Assembly (NCBI RefSeq): GCF_000970345.1
Contig: NZ_LAQU01000014.1
Coordinates: 1 to 64,000 of the forward strand
Length of the DNA stretch: 64,000 bases
Source: Robbsia andropogonis
Lineage (GTDB): Bacteria; Pseudomonadota; Gammaproteobacteria; Burkholderiales; Burkholderiaceae
Direction of reading: 5' to 3'
Shown here: in pieces, positions 28,532-37,348 of the stretch
Layout: every line of letters begins with the position of its first letter
Numbering within the stretch: the first letter of the stretch is position 1
Notes under the pieces: generated by a model
The model's database searches: none
What the model was told of the DNA's origin: nothing
Seen by the model: only the letters and a program-made list of their open reading frames with translations
Translations under genes and position numbers: made by a program

Positions 28532-29176
28532 TTACCTAGGGTAAGACCACGGCGATCCCAGGATGCGTCCGCAGAGATTGGGGCGGCGATACTTCGCATC
28601 GGCTCGTTCGAGTAAGTCAACATATGGCGTTCGAAAGACACTATCTCTTCGGCGGATCAACGCGGTGCCGTAGATCTCGACAAGAAGCTTGGAGAAATTG
28701 TCTTCGCGTGGAAAGTCGTGAATAATCTGTTGACGGGAAGCCTCCGGAATTTCCTCGAAATGCCAGCCGTATAAGTCCGCTTCCACACCTATCTGCAGTG
28801 CCAGAGCAAGGTGAGATTTATATTCGGGAATTTCGGGAGACGTATGCAATGCGACCGCGTCCCATGCCTGTGCCGCAAGTGCCGGCTCAAGCTTGAATTG
28901 TTCCAATAGTGCTTTCGTAACGTTGGCACTATCGATTTCAAATCTCGCATTGGACGTGACCTGATCATCGACAAGTCCGATATGATGCAGCATTGCACAG
29001 ACAAAAAGCATGTCGCTATCGAATCGCAGACTTCTTTTTTGTCCGACGACAGAGCCAAAAGCGAAAACGCGTAGCGCGTGGTTAAACAGCAGGGCAGACG
29101 CAACGTTCTCCAGCTTGGCATACGCAGCGATCGCCAGCTCACTCTTGGGTAACGTCACGTTTGGCATGTGACTCAT
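28532..29176 (-). CDS. HD-domain protein (cyanamide-hydratase-like), altered metal motif
   Basis: The 214-residue protein has the HD fold: NHALRVFAFGSVVG (first metal histidine), MLFVCAMLHHIGLVDD (the HD doublet position), and ALALQIGVEADLYGWH further on. It is closest to the small HD proteins annotated as cyanamide hydratase-like or metal-dependent phosphohydrolases. The doublet reads HH rather than HD, which may change or abolish metal binding, although D residues follow at VDD. An internal ATG at 29167 (MPNVTLPK) is an alternative start. It heads the HD-DoxX-regulator operon and is divergent from the ABM-domain gene. Confidence 0.75.
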   Translation of the reverse strand: MSHMPNVTLPKSELAIAAYAKLENVASALLFNHALRVFAFGSVVGQKRSLRFDSDMLFVCAMLHHIGLVDDQVTSNARFEIDSANVTKALLEQFKLEPALAAQAWDAVALHTSPEIPEYKSHLALALQIGVEADLYGWHFEEIPEASRQQIIHDFPREDNFSKLLVEIYGTALIRRRDSVFRTPYVDLLERADAKYRRPNLCGRILGSPWSYPR

Positions 29177-29446
29177 CGGAACTGTCTCCTATATAACGGC
29201 GCGCTACGGCACGACGTACCGAATGCTTCGCGGCTGTCCGGGAAGCAGTCTGAAGTTGACAATAACGCAACCTGTGTGACCAAGTCCTTGGTGCGACTAT
29301 TAATTTTCCTTAAAAAGATGAATTCTGCCGATAGTGCGCGGATTTCACGACACAGGCGGTTCCTCGGCATGGACAGCTCTTGGCGCTTCCGTATACTGCC
29401 TTTAGCTTCCAATATTCTCAAAGCGGATTCACTTCAATGAGGTCCA

Positions 29447-30022
29447 ATGAATTCACTGTCGAAACGTGATATCAATCTCGACGCCATCGTGACGACGATC
29501 ATTTCGCACGAAGTACTTGCCGGTGCGGAGTCGCAATATGAGGCCTGGCTGGTGGACGCCAGGAATGCGTGTCGCCAATTCAAAGGATATCTCTCCACCG
29601 ATGTGATAAAGCCCATTCCAGGGATGCGTAATTACACGGTGATCATTCGCTTTGCCAGCTTTGACGAGTTGTCTGCTTGGATCGATTCTGATGAACGCAG
29701 TCATCTCATGACAAGAATGTCACCGTTTCTGCCGAAAGGCGACAAGCATGAAACACGTACAGGCCTGGAGTTCTGGTTTCAAGCAGCGGCCTCGCAGGTC
29801 AAGCACCCAAAACCATGGAAGCAATTTTTAGTGACGTGGTCTGCGATTTTCCCTTTGACGGTGCTTGTGCCGTTGCTGCTTCATCCAATCTTCGCCACGA
29901 ATGCTTTGCTTGGCACAAATCTGATTAGCAAGGGCCTGGTAGCGGCCGTGATCGTATTTATGATGGTGTACGTTGTCATGCCGCGCTATACCAAACTTCT
30001 CGCACGTTGGTTGTACGCGTGA
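29447..30022 (+). CDS. ABM-domain (antibiotic biosynthesis monooxygenase-like) membrane protein
   Basis: The 191-residue protein has an N-terminal ferredoxin-like dimeric alpha/beta barrel (VTTIISHEVLAGAESQYEAW, then YTVIIRFASFDELSAW), the fold of ABM and heme/flavin-free monooxygenases. Two membrane helices follow (FLVTWSAIFPLTVLVPLLL and KGLVAAVIVFMMVYVVM). This soluble-plus-two-helix form is common in Proteobacteria and has no settled function. It is divergent from the HD gene with 270 bp between, and the XapX gene follows 170 bp downstream. Confidence 0.8.
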   Translation: MNSLSKRDINLDAIVTTIISHEVLAGAESQYEAWLVDARNACRQFKGYLSTDVIKPIPGMRNYTVIIRFASFDELSAWIDSDERSHLMTRMSPFLPKGDKHETRTGLEFWFQAAASQVKHPKPWKQFLVTWSAIFPLTVLVPLLLHPIFATNALLGTNLISKGLVAAVIVFMMVYVVMPRYTKLLARWLYA

Positions 30023-30194
30023 AACCTTGCTCTTCGCACGGGCAGGGCACACGCTTTCATAAGAATTAAGTCTGGCCCAAGGACGTGCGCAAATCAGAGT
30101 AGTAGAGTGATGAGGCGATGTTGCCGCGTTCATCTAGGTGCCCTGCACGATGATCATGTGGAGCATCGCCAGTTCGTCACTTTTGGAGTTAGTC

Positions 30195-30446
30195 ATGTCC
30201 TACCTTTTATCGCTGCTTGCCGGAATCGGCGTCGGGTTGCTCTATTGGGCTTTCAGGATTCAGTCGCCCGCTCCGCCGCTCGTCGCTTTAACCGGTCTAC
30301 TCGGCATGGTCATTGGCGAGCATGCAGTGCCCATTGTAAAAACGCATTTTGCTGCCTCTTCGCTTGCACAAGCGCCCGATAGACATCCGATTCATTTGCT
30401 TTCAAAAGAGAAATTTCGGAAAACGCCGACCAGCACTGAAGTCTAA
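30195..30446 (+). CDS. XapX-domain small membrane protein
   Basis: ATG 30195 (MSYLLSLLAGIGVGLLYWAF) gives 83 residues and matches the XapX family, two hydrophobic segments with PPLVALTGLLGMVIGEHAVP between them. The frame is open 19 codons upstream, but that extension is not conserved in type and is not hydrophobic in the right way. The role of XapX proteins is unknown. It is probably transcribed with the ABM gene. Confidence 0.82.
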   Translation: MSYLLSLLAGIGVGLLYWAFRIQSPAPPLVALTGLLGMVIGEHAVPIVKTHFAASSLAQAPDRHPIHLLSKEKFRKTPTSTEV

Positions 30447-30513
30447 TCAGGTCTTAATGCCGAATGAATTCTTGGTGCACGGTAGATCGAGATAGGTTGG
30501 ATCACGCCACTGA

Positions 30514-33372
30514 TCAAGCGGTAAGCGTTTCGACCGCGTTTAACAAAGAGAATAGGACGCGCACATCGCGCGCGTTGCAATCGGGGCTAATGCGCGTTGC
30601 GAGCCCTGCGAGCGCCGATTTCGCTTCCGCGGCACGGTTCTGTTTCATCCAAAATTGGGCCTGTGCAATGGTCGTGCGTACTTCCCACATCGTCGCTCCT
30701 TGCTCGCTGGCCATTTTGAGAGATTGGCGATAACAGGCCTCCGCATGCGCTAGCTTGTCGCGACGAGATTCATTGTCGTGTTGGTTTGGCATTTCTCTCG
30801 CTTCGGCGTAAGCCGCAAGACCGAGTGCGCGCCACACTTCGGGTAGGAAAAACAAGGCGCCATTTTCCTCGTCAAAATGCAAGATATCTGTCAGAGCTGC
30901 TTTCGCTTCGACGATGCGACCGGCCGCTATCTGGGCCTCGGCACATGCCACTATCAACGGGGTTGTCAATCGTCGAAAACCGGCAGCGGCTAATGCAGCG
31001 AGAGAAGCTTCCAGCGTGGCCAGACCGCCTGCTTTGTCGCCTTCAATGATGGCAAGATAGCCAGCCAGACACTCGCCATAGTCGTGCCAGATCGTAAATC
31101 GGTGTAGCGTCGTTTGAGAGCGCATAATCGAAAGGTAACGCCGACAACGCTGATAGTCTCCTGATAGTAAAGCGAGCGGGGCCGCAACGACTGCTAAAAC
31201 ATGGGTCAACCACGGCTCCATCGTCGCAGGGTCGATGACGTCGACGGCTTTATCCGCGTAAGCCATCGCACCGGTCGAATCTCCTTCAAGCCACAAAATC
31301 CGCGCCAGACCGCTGTAAGTGATCGCAAGCGGTGCGACGGCGAAGCCTTGGATGTCGATCACTTGCTTCGGGTATGAGGCAAATATCTCCAGCGTGGCAT
31401 TCAATGTATCGCGCGCCTCGGCATGCTTACCTAGGCAGTGCTGTGAAGTAGCCGCTAGCTGCTGGGCGAGCGTGCATTGCCATGATGTACCGCGACACCC
31501 AGCGAAGGCGTGAAAGCGTGATGACCAGTTAAGGGCCTCGTACACATGACCACTGGACATCGCTGTATTCCAGAGCCCCCAGTATGCGCGGGCCTCGAAT
31601 TCGTCGCTGCCACATTCCTTAGAGAGTGCCAACACGCGATGCCAGAGTTCTGAGGCACGACTTATCGGCCCGTCCAAATTTGGCATTACGGATGCGAGCG
31701 CTGATCGAATGCGTATTTCGTCGATGCAGTCAACCGTGCCGGGTGGGAGCGGATCGATTGCATTGACTGCAAGACTGGCACGACGAGCGCATTCGTCGAG
31801 CCGACACTGTCGTATCAGAATAAAAACGAGATTCGCTGTGAGTTTGATACCGAGACGCGGGTCACCCGTCGCCGAAAATGCCCAATCAACGGCATGACGT
31901 GTATCGTCCAGCGCATGCTGCAACTCGGAATGCACATCGGCGAGGTGCTCGGTTAGCGGGTGCAGACGCGAAAGCTGATAGTGTGCATTGCTTGTGGCAA
32001 TGCGTTGCGTTTCGCCTTCCGCATCCAGCTTTTCAGCGGCATAAGCACGTGTGGATTCCGGAAGACGGTACTGTGCGACTGCACTATCAACTTCCATCAC
32101 CATCACCATCATCGATTTATTGACGAGCTCGGCGATGCCATCGATGACCTGATTGATCGAAAGATCGGCATCGCAAGTGACATGACAGATGGCTTCCAAA
32201 GAAAACATGCCGCTGAACACGGCCAGTCGCCGGAATAGTCGCCTGGACGGTGGATCAAGCAGATCGAAGCTCCAATCGAAAGTGGCACGTAGCGTCTGAT
32301 GACGCGGCAGCGCCGTACGAAAGCCGCCGGTCAGTACGGCCAAGCGGTTGTCGAGCCGCTGGCAAATCCCGTCGATGCCGAGCGTTGCGGCCCGCGCGGC
32401 AGCTAACTCGATCGCGAGCGGAATGCCATCCAGCCGCCGACAGATCTCGCCAATGGCGTGGAGGCTGCTACGAGAATGTTCGAAGTTATTTGCGACCAAA
32501 TTCGAACGCATCAAGAATAACGCCACGGCGTCTGATGCGAAGACATCGGCGTCAATGCATGTCGACGACGGCACGCTTAGTGCCTCGACACGATACACGC
32601 ACTCGCGACTGATCCGAAGCGGCTCCCTGCTGGTGACGATGATATGCAATTGGCGGTTCTCGGCGATTACGGCTTCGACGAATTCGGCAACGTGATCGGC
32701 AATATGTTCAGCGTTGTCCAGCAGCAGTAAGCAGCGCTGCACGCCAAGAGCCGCAGCTACTTCGGAGAGGCTTGGAGCTGGTGAGTCGACGCCCAGACCG
32801 CAGTCTTCGATCATCGTCGCCAGCATGCTTTCGCGCGTCTGTGCCGACGCGAGTTCGACGAAGTATAGATCGCCATGAAAATCCGCAATCGTTTCGTGCA
32901 CGACTTCGATCGCCAAACTTGTTTTTCCTATCCCGCCTGCGCCCGTCAATGTGATCACATCGTGTTGCTTTAGCAGCACGCGGAGGTCTTGCGTCGACGC
33001 CGTTCGTCCAACCAGTTGGGATCTGGCGGGAAGCAGGCGGCGACGCCGAGCGGATACTTTGAGAGCGGGGGCGGCTTGCTTCTGCGGCAGCACGCGAAGT
33101 TGGTATCCTCGTCCGGGAATCGTGACAATCAAATCACGTTCCTCTCCAAGCGCCTTCCTGACCGCCGTCAGATGAACTTGAAGATTGTTTTCCTCGACTA
33201 CCGTGTTAGGCCAGACAGCCTCCATCAGCTGATTTTTTGTGACCAGCTCACCTACTGATTCGGCCAATATCGCCAGAATTTCGAAAGCGCGCGAACCTAA
33301 GGGCACGACCTCGTGATCGCGACGCAAGACACGCATCGCGAGATCCACTTGAAAGCGACCTAAATCAACCAT
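30514..33372 (-). CDS. giant winged-helix STAND ATPase regulator (copy 2)
   Basis: The protein is 952 residues and clearly paralogous to the 25.1-28.0 kb gene. The winged helix (1-95) contains the same VWPNTVVEENNLQVHL and IPGRGYQLRVL motifs. The STAND ATPase has GAGGIGKT (144-151), CLLLLDNAEHI and RRLDGIPLAIELAAARAATL. The long C-terminal half is helical repeats. It is divergent from the isochorismatase/amidohydrolase/VOC/porin genes with a 349-bp spacer, the usual position for their regulator. An inverted repeat at 33606-33622 in that spacer is a possible binding site. The ligand is unknown. Confidence 0.85.
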   Translation of the reverse strand: MVDLGRFQVDLAMRVLRRDHEVVPLGSRAFEILAILAESVGELVTKNQLMEAVWPNTVVEENNLQVHLTAVRKALGEERDLIVTIPGRGYQLRVLPQKQAAPALKVSARRRRLLPARSQLVGRTASTQDLRVLLKQHDVITLTGAGGIGKTSLAIEVVHETIADFHGDLYFVELASAQTRESMLATMIEDCGLGVDSPAPSLSEVAAALGVQRCLLLLDNAEHIADHVAEFVEAVIAENRQLHIIVTSREPLRISRECVYRVEALSVPSSTCIDADVFASDAVALFLMRSNLVANNFEHSRSSLHAIGEICRRLDGIPLAIELAAARAATLGIDGICQRLDNRLAVLTGGFRTALPRHQTLRATFDWSFDLLDPPSRRLFRRLAVFSGMFSLEAICHVTCDADLSINQVIDGIAELVNKSMMVMVMEVDSAVAQYRLPESTRAYAAEKLDAEGETQRIATSNAHYQLSRLHPLTEHLADVHSELQHALDDTRHAVDWAFSATGDPRLGIKLTANLVFILIRQCRLDECARRASLAVNAIDPLPPGTVDCIDEIRIRSALASVMPNLDGPISRASELWHRVLALSKECGSDEFEARAYWGLWNTAMSSGHVYEALNWSSRFHAFAGCRGTSWQCTLAQQLAATSQHCLGKHAEARDTLNATLEIFASYPKQVIDIQGFAVAPLAITYSGLARILWLEGDSTGAMAYADKAVDVIDPATMEPWLTHVLAVVAAPLALLSGDYQRCRRYLSIMRSQTTLHRFTIWHDYGECLAGYLAIIEGDKAGGLATLEASLAALAAAGFRRLTTPLIVACAEAQIAAGRIVEAKAALTDILHFDEENGALFFLPEVWRALGLAAYAEAREMPNQHDNESRRDKLAHAEACYRQSLKMASEQGATMWEVRTTIAQAQFWMKQNRAAEAKSALAGLATRISPDCNARDVRVLFSLLNAVETLTA

Positions 33373-33721
33373 GTCATATTTGGCGCAGGAGTATCACGTG
33401 CAGATACGCGATGCCTCACGAATGCATACAGCTGGCATGACGATCCGACACGATATGAAATTGAAAGATCCGCACCGACGATAGCGCTATAAACGTGTTT
33501 TGTCTTGTCGATTACTGCCTCTTTCCTCAAAAACTGAACCTTCCGGAGAGCGACGATCGTTCGTTTCTCGCACCAAGAGGCATGATGAATTTTAAGAATG
33601 ATTAACGTCCTACCCAAGGACGATGTATTCGGATGTCCCTAAACTAGCGATCAGCTTCGCCGGCAAGTTTCAGCTTGCCATTATCTTCCGACACCTATTC
33701 ATTGCCAGGAAATCGCTCGCC
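33373..33721. promoter_or_regulatory. divergent control region of the 33.7-38.8 kb operon
   Basis: This 349-bp spacer separates the giant regulator from the hydrolase gene it probably controls. It contains the inverted repeat CGTCCT-ACCCA-AGGACG (33606-33622). The string CCCAAGGACG recurs at 30076-30085, upstream of the XapX gene. Functional assignment is an inference. Confidence 0.35.
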
Positions 33722-34411
33722 ATGTCCAATCCAAAGCTCGAAGTATTGACTCCGGCCAATTCGCAACTGATCTTCATCGATCAGCAACCGCAAATGGCTT
33801 TCGGTGTTCAGTCGCTCGACCGACAGGTTCTGAAGAACAATGTGGTCGGTCTGGCAAAAGCTGCCAAAGCCTTCGATATCCCGACGACGATCACGACGGT
33901 CGAGTCGGAGAGCTTTTCGGGTTTTACATTCCCTGAATTGTTGGACGTTTTCCCGGATCACAAAATTCTCGAGCGTACTTCGATGAACTCCTGGGATGAT
34001 CAGAAGGTGCGTGATGCCTTGGCAAAGAACGGACGCAAGAAGGTTGTCGTCTCCGGGTTATGGACGGAGGTTTGTAACACCACGTTTGCGCTTTGCGCAA
34101 TGCTGGAAGGCGATTACGAGATCTATATGGTTGCCGATGCTTCGGGCGGCACGTCGAAGGACGCGCACGACTACGCGATGCAACGGATGGTGCAAGCCGG
34201 TGTTGTGCCAGTGACATGGCAGCAGGTGATGTTGGAATGGCAGCGCGATTGGGCGCACAAGGGTACTTATAACGACGTCATGGCTGTCGCGAAAGATCAC
34301 TCGGGCGCCTACGGGATGGGCGTCGACTACGCCTATACGATGGTGCATAAATCGGCGCAGCGTACCGCTGTTCAGCACGATGTACTGGCACCAGTGTCGG
34401 CAACGAAATAA
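33722..34411 (+). CDS. isochorismatase-family (YcaC-like) cysteine hydrolase
   Basis: ATG 33722 (MSNPKLEVLTPANSQ), preceded by AGGAA, gives 229 residues. The protein has the isochorismatase-like fold: catalytic D20 in LIFIDQQPQMAFG and nucleophile C118 in SGLWTEVCNTTFAL, at the positions typical of YcaC-type enzymes. VADASGGTSKDAHDYAMQRM is also conserved. These enzymes hydrolyse amides or related bonds; the substrate is unknown. It begins a plus-strand run hydrolase-amidohydrolase-VOC-porin opposite the second giant regulator, which suggests one inducible unit handling an external small molecule. Confidence 0.88.
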   Translation: MSNPKLEVLTPANSQLIFIDQQPQMAFGVQSLDRQVLKNNVVGLAKAAKAFDIPTTITTVESESFSGFTFPELLDVFPDHKILERTSMNSWDDQKVRDALAKNGRKKVVVSGLWTEVCNTTFALCAMLEGDYEIYMVADASGGTSKDAHDYAMQRMVQAGVVPVTWQQVMLEWQRDWAHKGTYNDVMAVAKDHSGAYGMGVDYAYTMVHKSAQRTAVQHDVLAPVSATK

Positions 34412-34478
34412 CGGCGTCGCTGCCTTCCCCTGAATAGGCTCCGTGCATTTGCGCGGAGCATCTCTACCAAGGATTGCA

Positions 34479-36347
34479 ATGATTACTCATGCCAATGAGG
34501 CTGCGCCGGCCGACACCATTTATTTCAACGGAAAAATTGCGACGCAGGATGCGAAGCGGTCTTTCGCGGATGCGATGGCAATTGCCGGTAGTCAGATTGT
34601 CGCGGTTGGATCGCGACATAGCGTACAACGTCATGCCCACGCGGCAACCGTTTATATTGATCTGCGTGGTCGGACCGTGATTCCGGGGCTCAACGACTCG
34701 CATCTGCATATCATTCGGGGTGGCTTGAACTTCAATATGGAGTTGCGCTGGGATGGCGTGCCGTCATTGGCGGATGCGCTCGCGATGCTTCGGAAGCAGG
34801 TCGCACGCACGCCTGCGCCCCAATGGATACGGGTAGTAGGCGGCTGGAACGAATTCCAGTTCGCTGAACGACGTGGGCCTACGCTCGAAGAAATCAACGC
34901 GATTGCACCCGATACCCCTGTATTCATTCTGCATTTATACGATAGCGCGCTGCTAAATGCGGCGGCGCTCAGAGCAGTGGGCTATACGAAAGAGACGGCC
35001 GATCCGCCCGGAGGCGAGATACAGCGTGATAAGCGTGGTAATCCCACCGGCATGTTGATCGCGCGACCAAATGCCGGAATCTTATATTCGACATTGGCGA
35101 AGGGGCCGAAGCTCGATCTTGAGGATCAGCGCAACTCCACGCGGCATTTCATGCACGAGCTTAACCGGCTCGGCGTAACAAGTGCGATCGATGCGGGCGG
35201 CGGCTATCAGGCCTATCCGGACGACTATGCTGTCATCATGGAGTTGGCCAAACGCAACGAGTTGACAGTTCGCATTGCCTATAACCTATTCACTCAAAAC
35301 GCGAAGCGAGAGATTGAAGATTTCTCGAAGTGGGTGAAAACCACAAAGCCGGGCGAGGGTGACGATTTCCTTCGCCTTAACGGTGCGGGCGAGATGCTGG
35401 TGTTTTCTGCGGCGGACTTCGAAGACTTTCTAGAGCCGCGCCCGGATTTGCCGGACACGCTGGAGCAGGAGTTGGAGGCCGTGGTGCGGCTGCTCGTTGC
35501 CAATCGCTGGCCATTCCGTTTGCACGCCACCTATAACGAATCGATAGAACGCTTCCTCAATGTGTTCGAGCGTGTGAACGCAGATATTCCCTTTGCTGGA
35601 CTACGCTGGTTTTTTGACCATTGCGAGACCATCACGCAAAACAATATCGATCGTGTCAAAGCGCTGGGCGGTGGCATCGCGGTACAGCATCGCATGGCAT
35701 TCCAGGGAGAGTATTTTATCGATCGCTATGGCGTCGAAGCGGCGCGCAAGACACCGCCTATCCGACACATGCTGGAAGCCGGTCTGGCAGTGGGCGCCGG
35801 GACTGATGCGACGCGTGTGGCGAGTTTCAATCCCTTTGTATCGCTTTACTGGATGGTATCTGGAAAAACGGTAGGCGGTACGCAGATGTACTCCGCGGAA
35901 AACCGTCTCGACCGAATGGAAGCGTTGAGGCGTTACACCGTCGGGAGCGCATGGTTCTCGAACGAGGACGATAAAAAAGGTGCTTTGACACCCGGACAGT
36001 TCGCGGACTTCGCGGTCCTGAGTAAAGATTATTTCAGTATAGACGAGACGGAAATCAAATATCTCGAGTCTGTAATGACGGTGGTTGCGGGCAAGATCGT
36101 CTATGCGGCCGACGACTTCGCATCAATGGCGCCGCCTGCGATTCCAGTCAGTCCGACGTGGTCGCCCGTAGCCGAGTTCGGTGGGTACAGCCGCTATAAG
36201 CCGTCAGCCGTGGCGTGCGTGGATGGTTGCGTCAACTTGTGCGGCATTCACGCCCACGGACACGGCTTCGCCTGGCGCAAAACCGTTCCAGTCAGTGACT
36301 CGAACGGATTCTGGGGCGCACTTGGATGCAGTTGCTTTGCGTTTTAA
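34479..36347 (+). CDS. YtcJ-type metal-dependent amidohydrolase
   Basis: ATG 34479 follows AAGGA at good spacing and gives 622 residues. Features of the YtcJ/amidohydrolase_3 family are visible: TIYFNGKIATQDAKRSFADA at the start, GRTVIPGLNDSHLHIIRGG with the HxH metal motif, WFFDHCETIT with a further histidine, GAGTDATRVASFNPFVSLYW with the metal aspartate, and LTPGQFADFAVLSKDYF at the end. No signal peptide is seen, so it is cytoplasmic. A C-terminal extension carries a cysteine-rich tail (ACVDGCVNLCG). It lies 67 bp after the isochorismatase-type gene and probably acts on the same compound. Confidence 0.9.
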   Translation: MITHANEAAPADTIYFNGKIATQDAKRSFADAMAIAGSQIVAVGSRHSVQRHAHAATVYIDLRGRTVIPGLNDSHLHIIRGGLNFNMELRWDGVPSLADALAMLRKQVARTPAPQWIRVVGGWNEFQFAERRGPTLEEINAIAPDTPVFILHLYDSALLNAAALRAVGYTKETADPPGGEIQRDKRGNPTGMLIARPNAGILYSTLAKGPKLDLEDQRNSTRHFMHELNRLGVTSAIDAGGGYQAYPDDYAVIMELAKRNELTVRIAYNLFTQNAKREIEDFSKWVKTTKPGEGDDFLRLNGAGEMLVFSAADFEDFLEPRPDLPDTLEQELEAVVRLLVANRWPFRLHATYNESIERFLNVFERVNADIPFAGLRWFFDHCETITQNNIDRVKALGGGIAVQHRMAFQGEYFIDRYGVEAARKTPPIRHMLEAGLAVGAGTDATRVASFNPFVSLYWMVSGKTVGGTQMYSAENRLDRMEALRRYTVGSAWFSNEDDKKGALTPGQFADFAVLSKDYFSIDETEIKYLESVMTVVAGKIVYAADDFASMAPPAIPVSPTWSPVAEFGGYSRYKPSAVACVDGCVNLCGIHAHGHGFAWRKTVPVSDSNGFWGALGCSCFAF

Positions 36348-36400
36348 CGGAATGCCTTTATATCGATTTACGGCGTTTTCCCTGTTTTCGAGAAAATGAG

Positions 36401-37348
36401 ATGATGAATTCACGATATTTTTTGCGCTCTTCGGTGTTGACGTGCACTTTACTGGCGATTGGTCTTCCGCCGTTTTCGGCGGCGTTCGCGCAGTCGGCAA
36501 CGGGTAACGTTGGCGCGCCTAATGCACATGCAGCGTATGCTGATGACGTTTCGGTCGGGCCGCAATACGATACGACCCATGTATATGTTACCCCTGCCGA
36601 TCTCGATAAGTTCGTCAACAGCTTCATCGCCACGTTCGGCGGAAAAGCGTCCCCGCGCGCTGTATTCACCGTGACACCAACGCCCAGCAAAACAGCGTCG
36701 CAGTATGTGCAGACGCCGGTGGGGATGCTGTCCGTTTTTGGCTTTGAGACGCCAATTCCCTATCCGTTTGGCAATGAGCGTACCGGCTATCTGGTCAGCG
36801 ACATCGATCAGGCATTAAAATCTGCACGCGCGGCTGGGGCCGACATCGTCGTTGATTCGTTCGATGATCCTATTGGAAAGGATGCGGTGATTCAATGGCC
36901 GGGTGGCCTGACGATGCAGCTTTACTGGCATACGAAAGCGCCGAATTATGCGCCCTTGCAGAACGTTCCAGACAACCGTGTATATGTTTCGCGTTATGAA
37001 GCGGAGAACTTTCTGCAACGCTGGTTGCGTTTCTCGCACGGTAAAGTCATATCCGACAATGCCCATGTGGACGCAGGCGTGATCGGACGTCCTGGAGAAA
37101 CCGTTCGCGAGATCAAAGTCAGCTCAGGATTTGGCAATATGGTCGTGTTTGTGACTGACGGCAAACTCCCGTTTCCATTTGGTCGCGAAACATCCGGTTA
37201 CCGCGTTGCCAATGTAAAACAGACTATCGAGAAAGCACAAGCCGCTGGCGTCAAAGTGTTATATCCGCCATATAGCAACGGCCCGAGTACGACGGCAATG
37301 CTTGAATTTCCTGGGGGATATATTGCTGAAGTGCACGATGGCGAATGA
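36401..37348 (+). CDS. exported VOC-superfamily protein (two glyoxalase-like modules)
   Basis: ATG 36401 (MMNSRYFLRSSVLTCTLL) gives 315 residues with a Sec signal peptide ending near AFA. Two similar halves follow, each with the vicinal-oxygen-chelate pattern. The first has THVYVTPADLDKFVNSFIAT, GYLVSDIDQALKSARAAGAD and IQWPGGLTMQLYW. The second has NRVYVSRYEAENFLQRWLRF, GYRVANVKQTIEKAQAAGVK and LEFPGGYIAEVHDGE. VOC proteins include dioxygenases, isomerases and binding proteins; an exported one probably works in the periplasm. Its stop overlaps the start of the channel gene by 11 bp, so the two are translationally coupled. Confidence 0.82.
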   Translation: MMNSRYFLRSSVLTCTLLAIGLPPFSAAFAQSATGNVGAPNAHAAYADDVSVGPQYDTTHVYVTPADLDKFVNSFIATFGGKASPRAVFTVTPTPSKTASQYVQTPVGMLSVFGFETPIPYPFGNERTGYLVSDIDQALKSARAAGADIVVDSFDDPIGKDAVIQWPGGLTMQLYWHTKAPNYAPLQNVPDNRVYVSRYEAENFLQRWLRFSHGKVISDNAHVDAGVIGRPGETVREIKVSSGFGNMVVFVTDGKLPFPFGRETSGYRVANVKQTIEKAQAAGVKVLYPPYSNGPSTTAMLEFPGGYIAEVHDGE

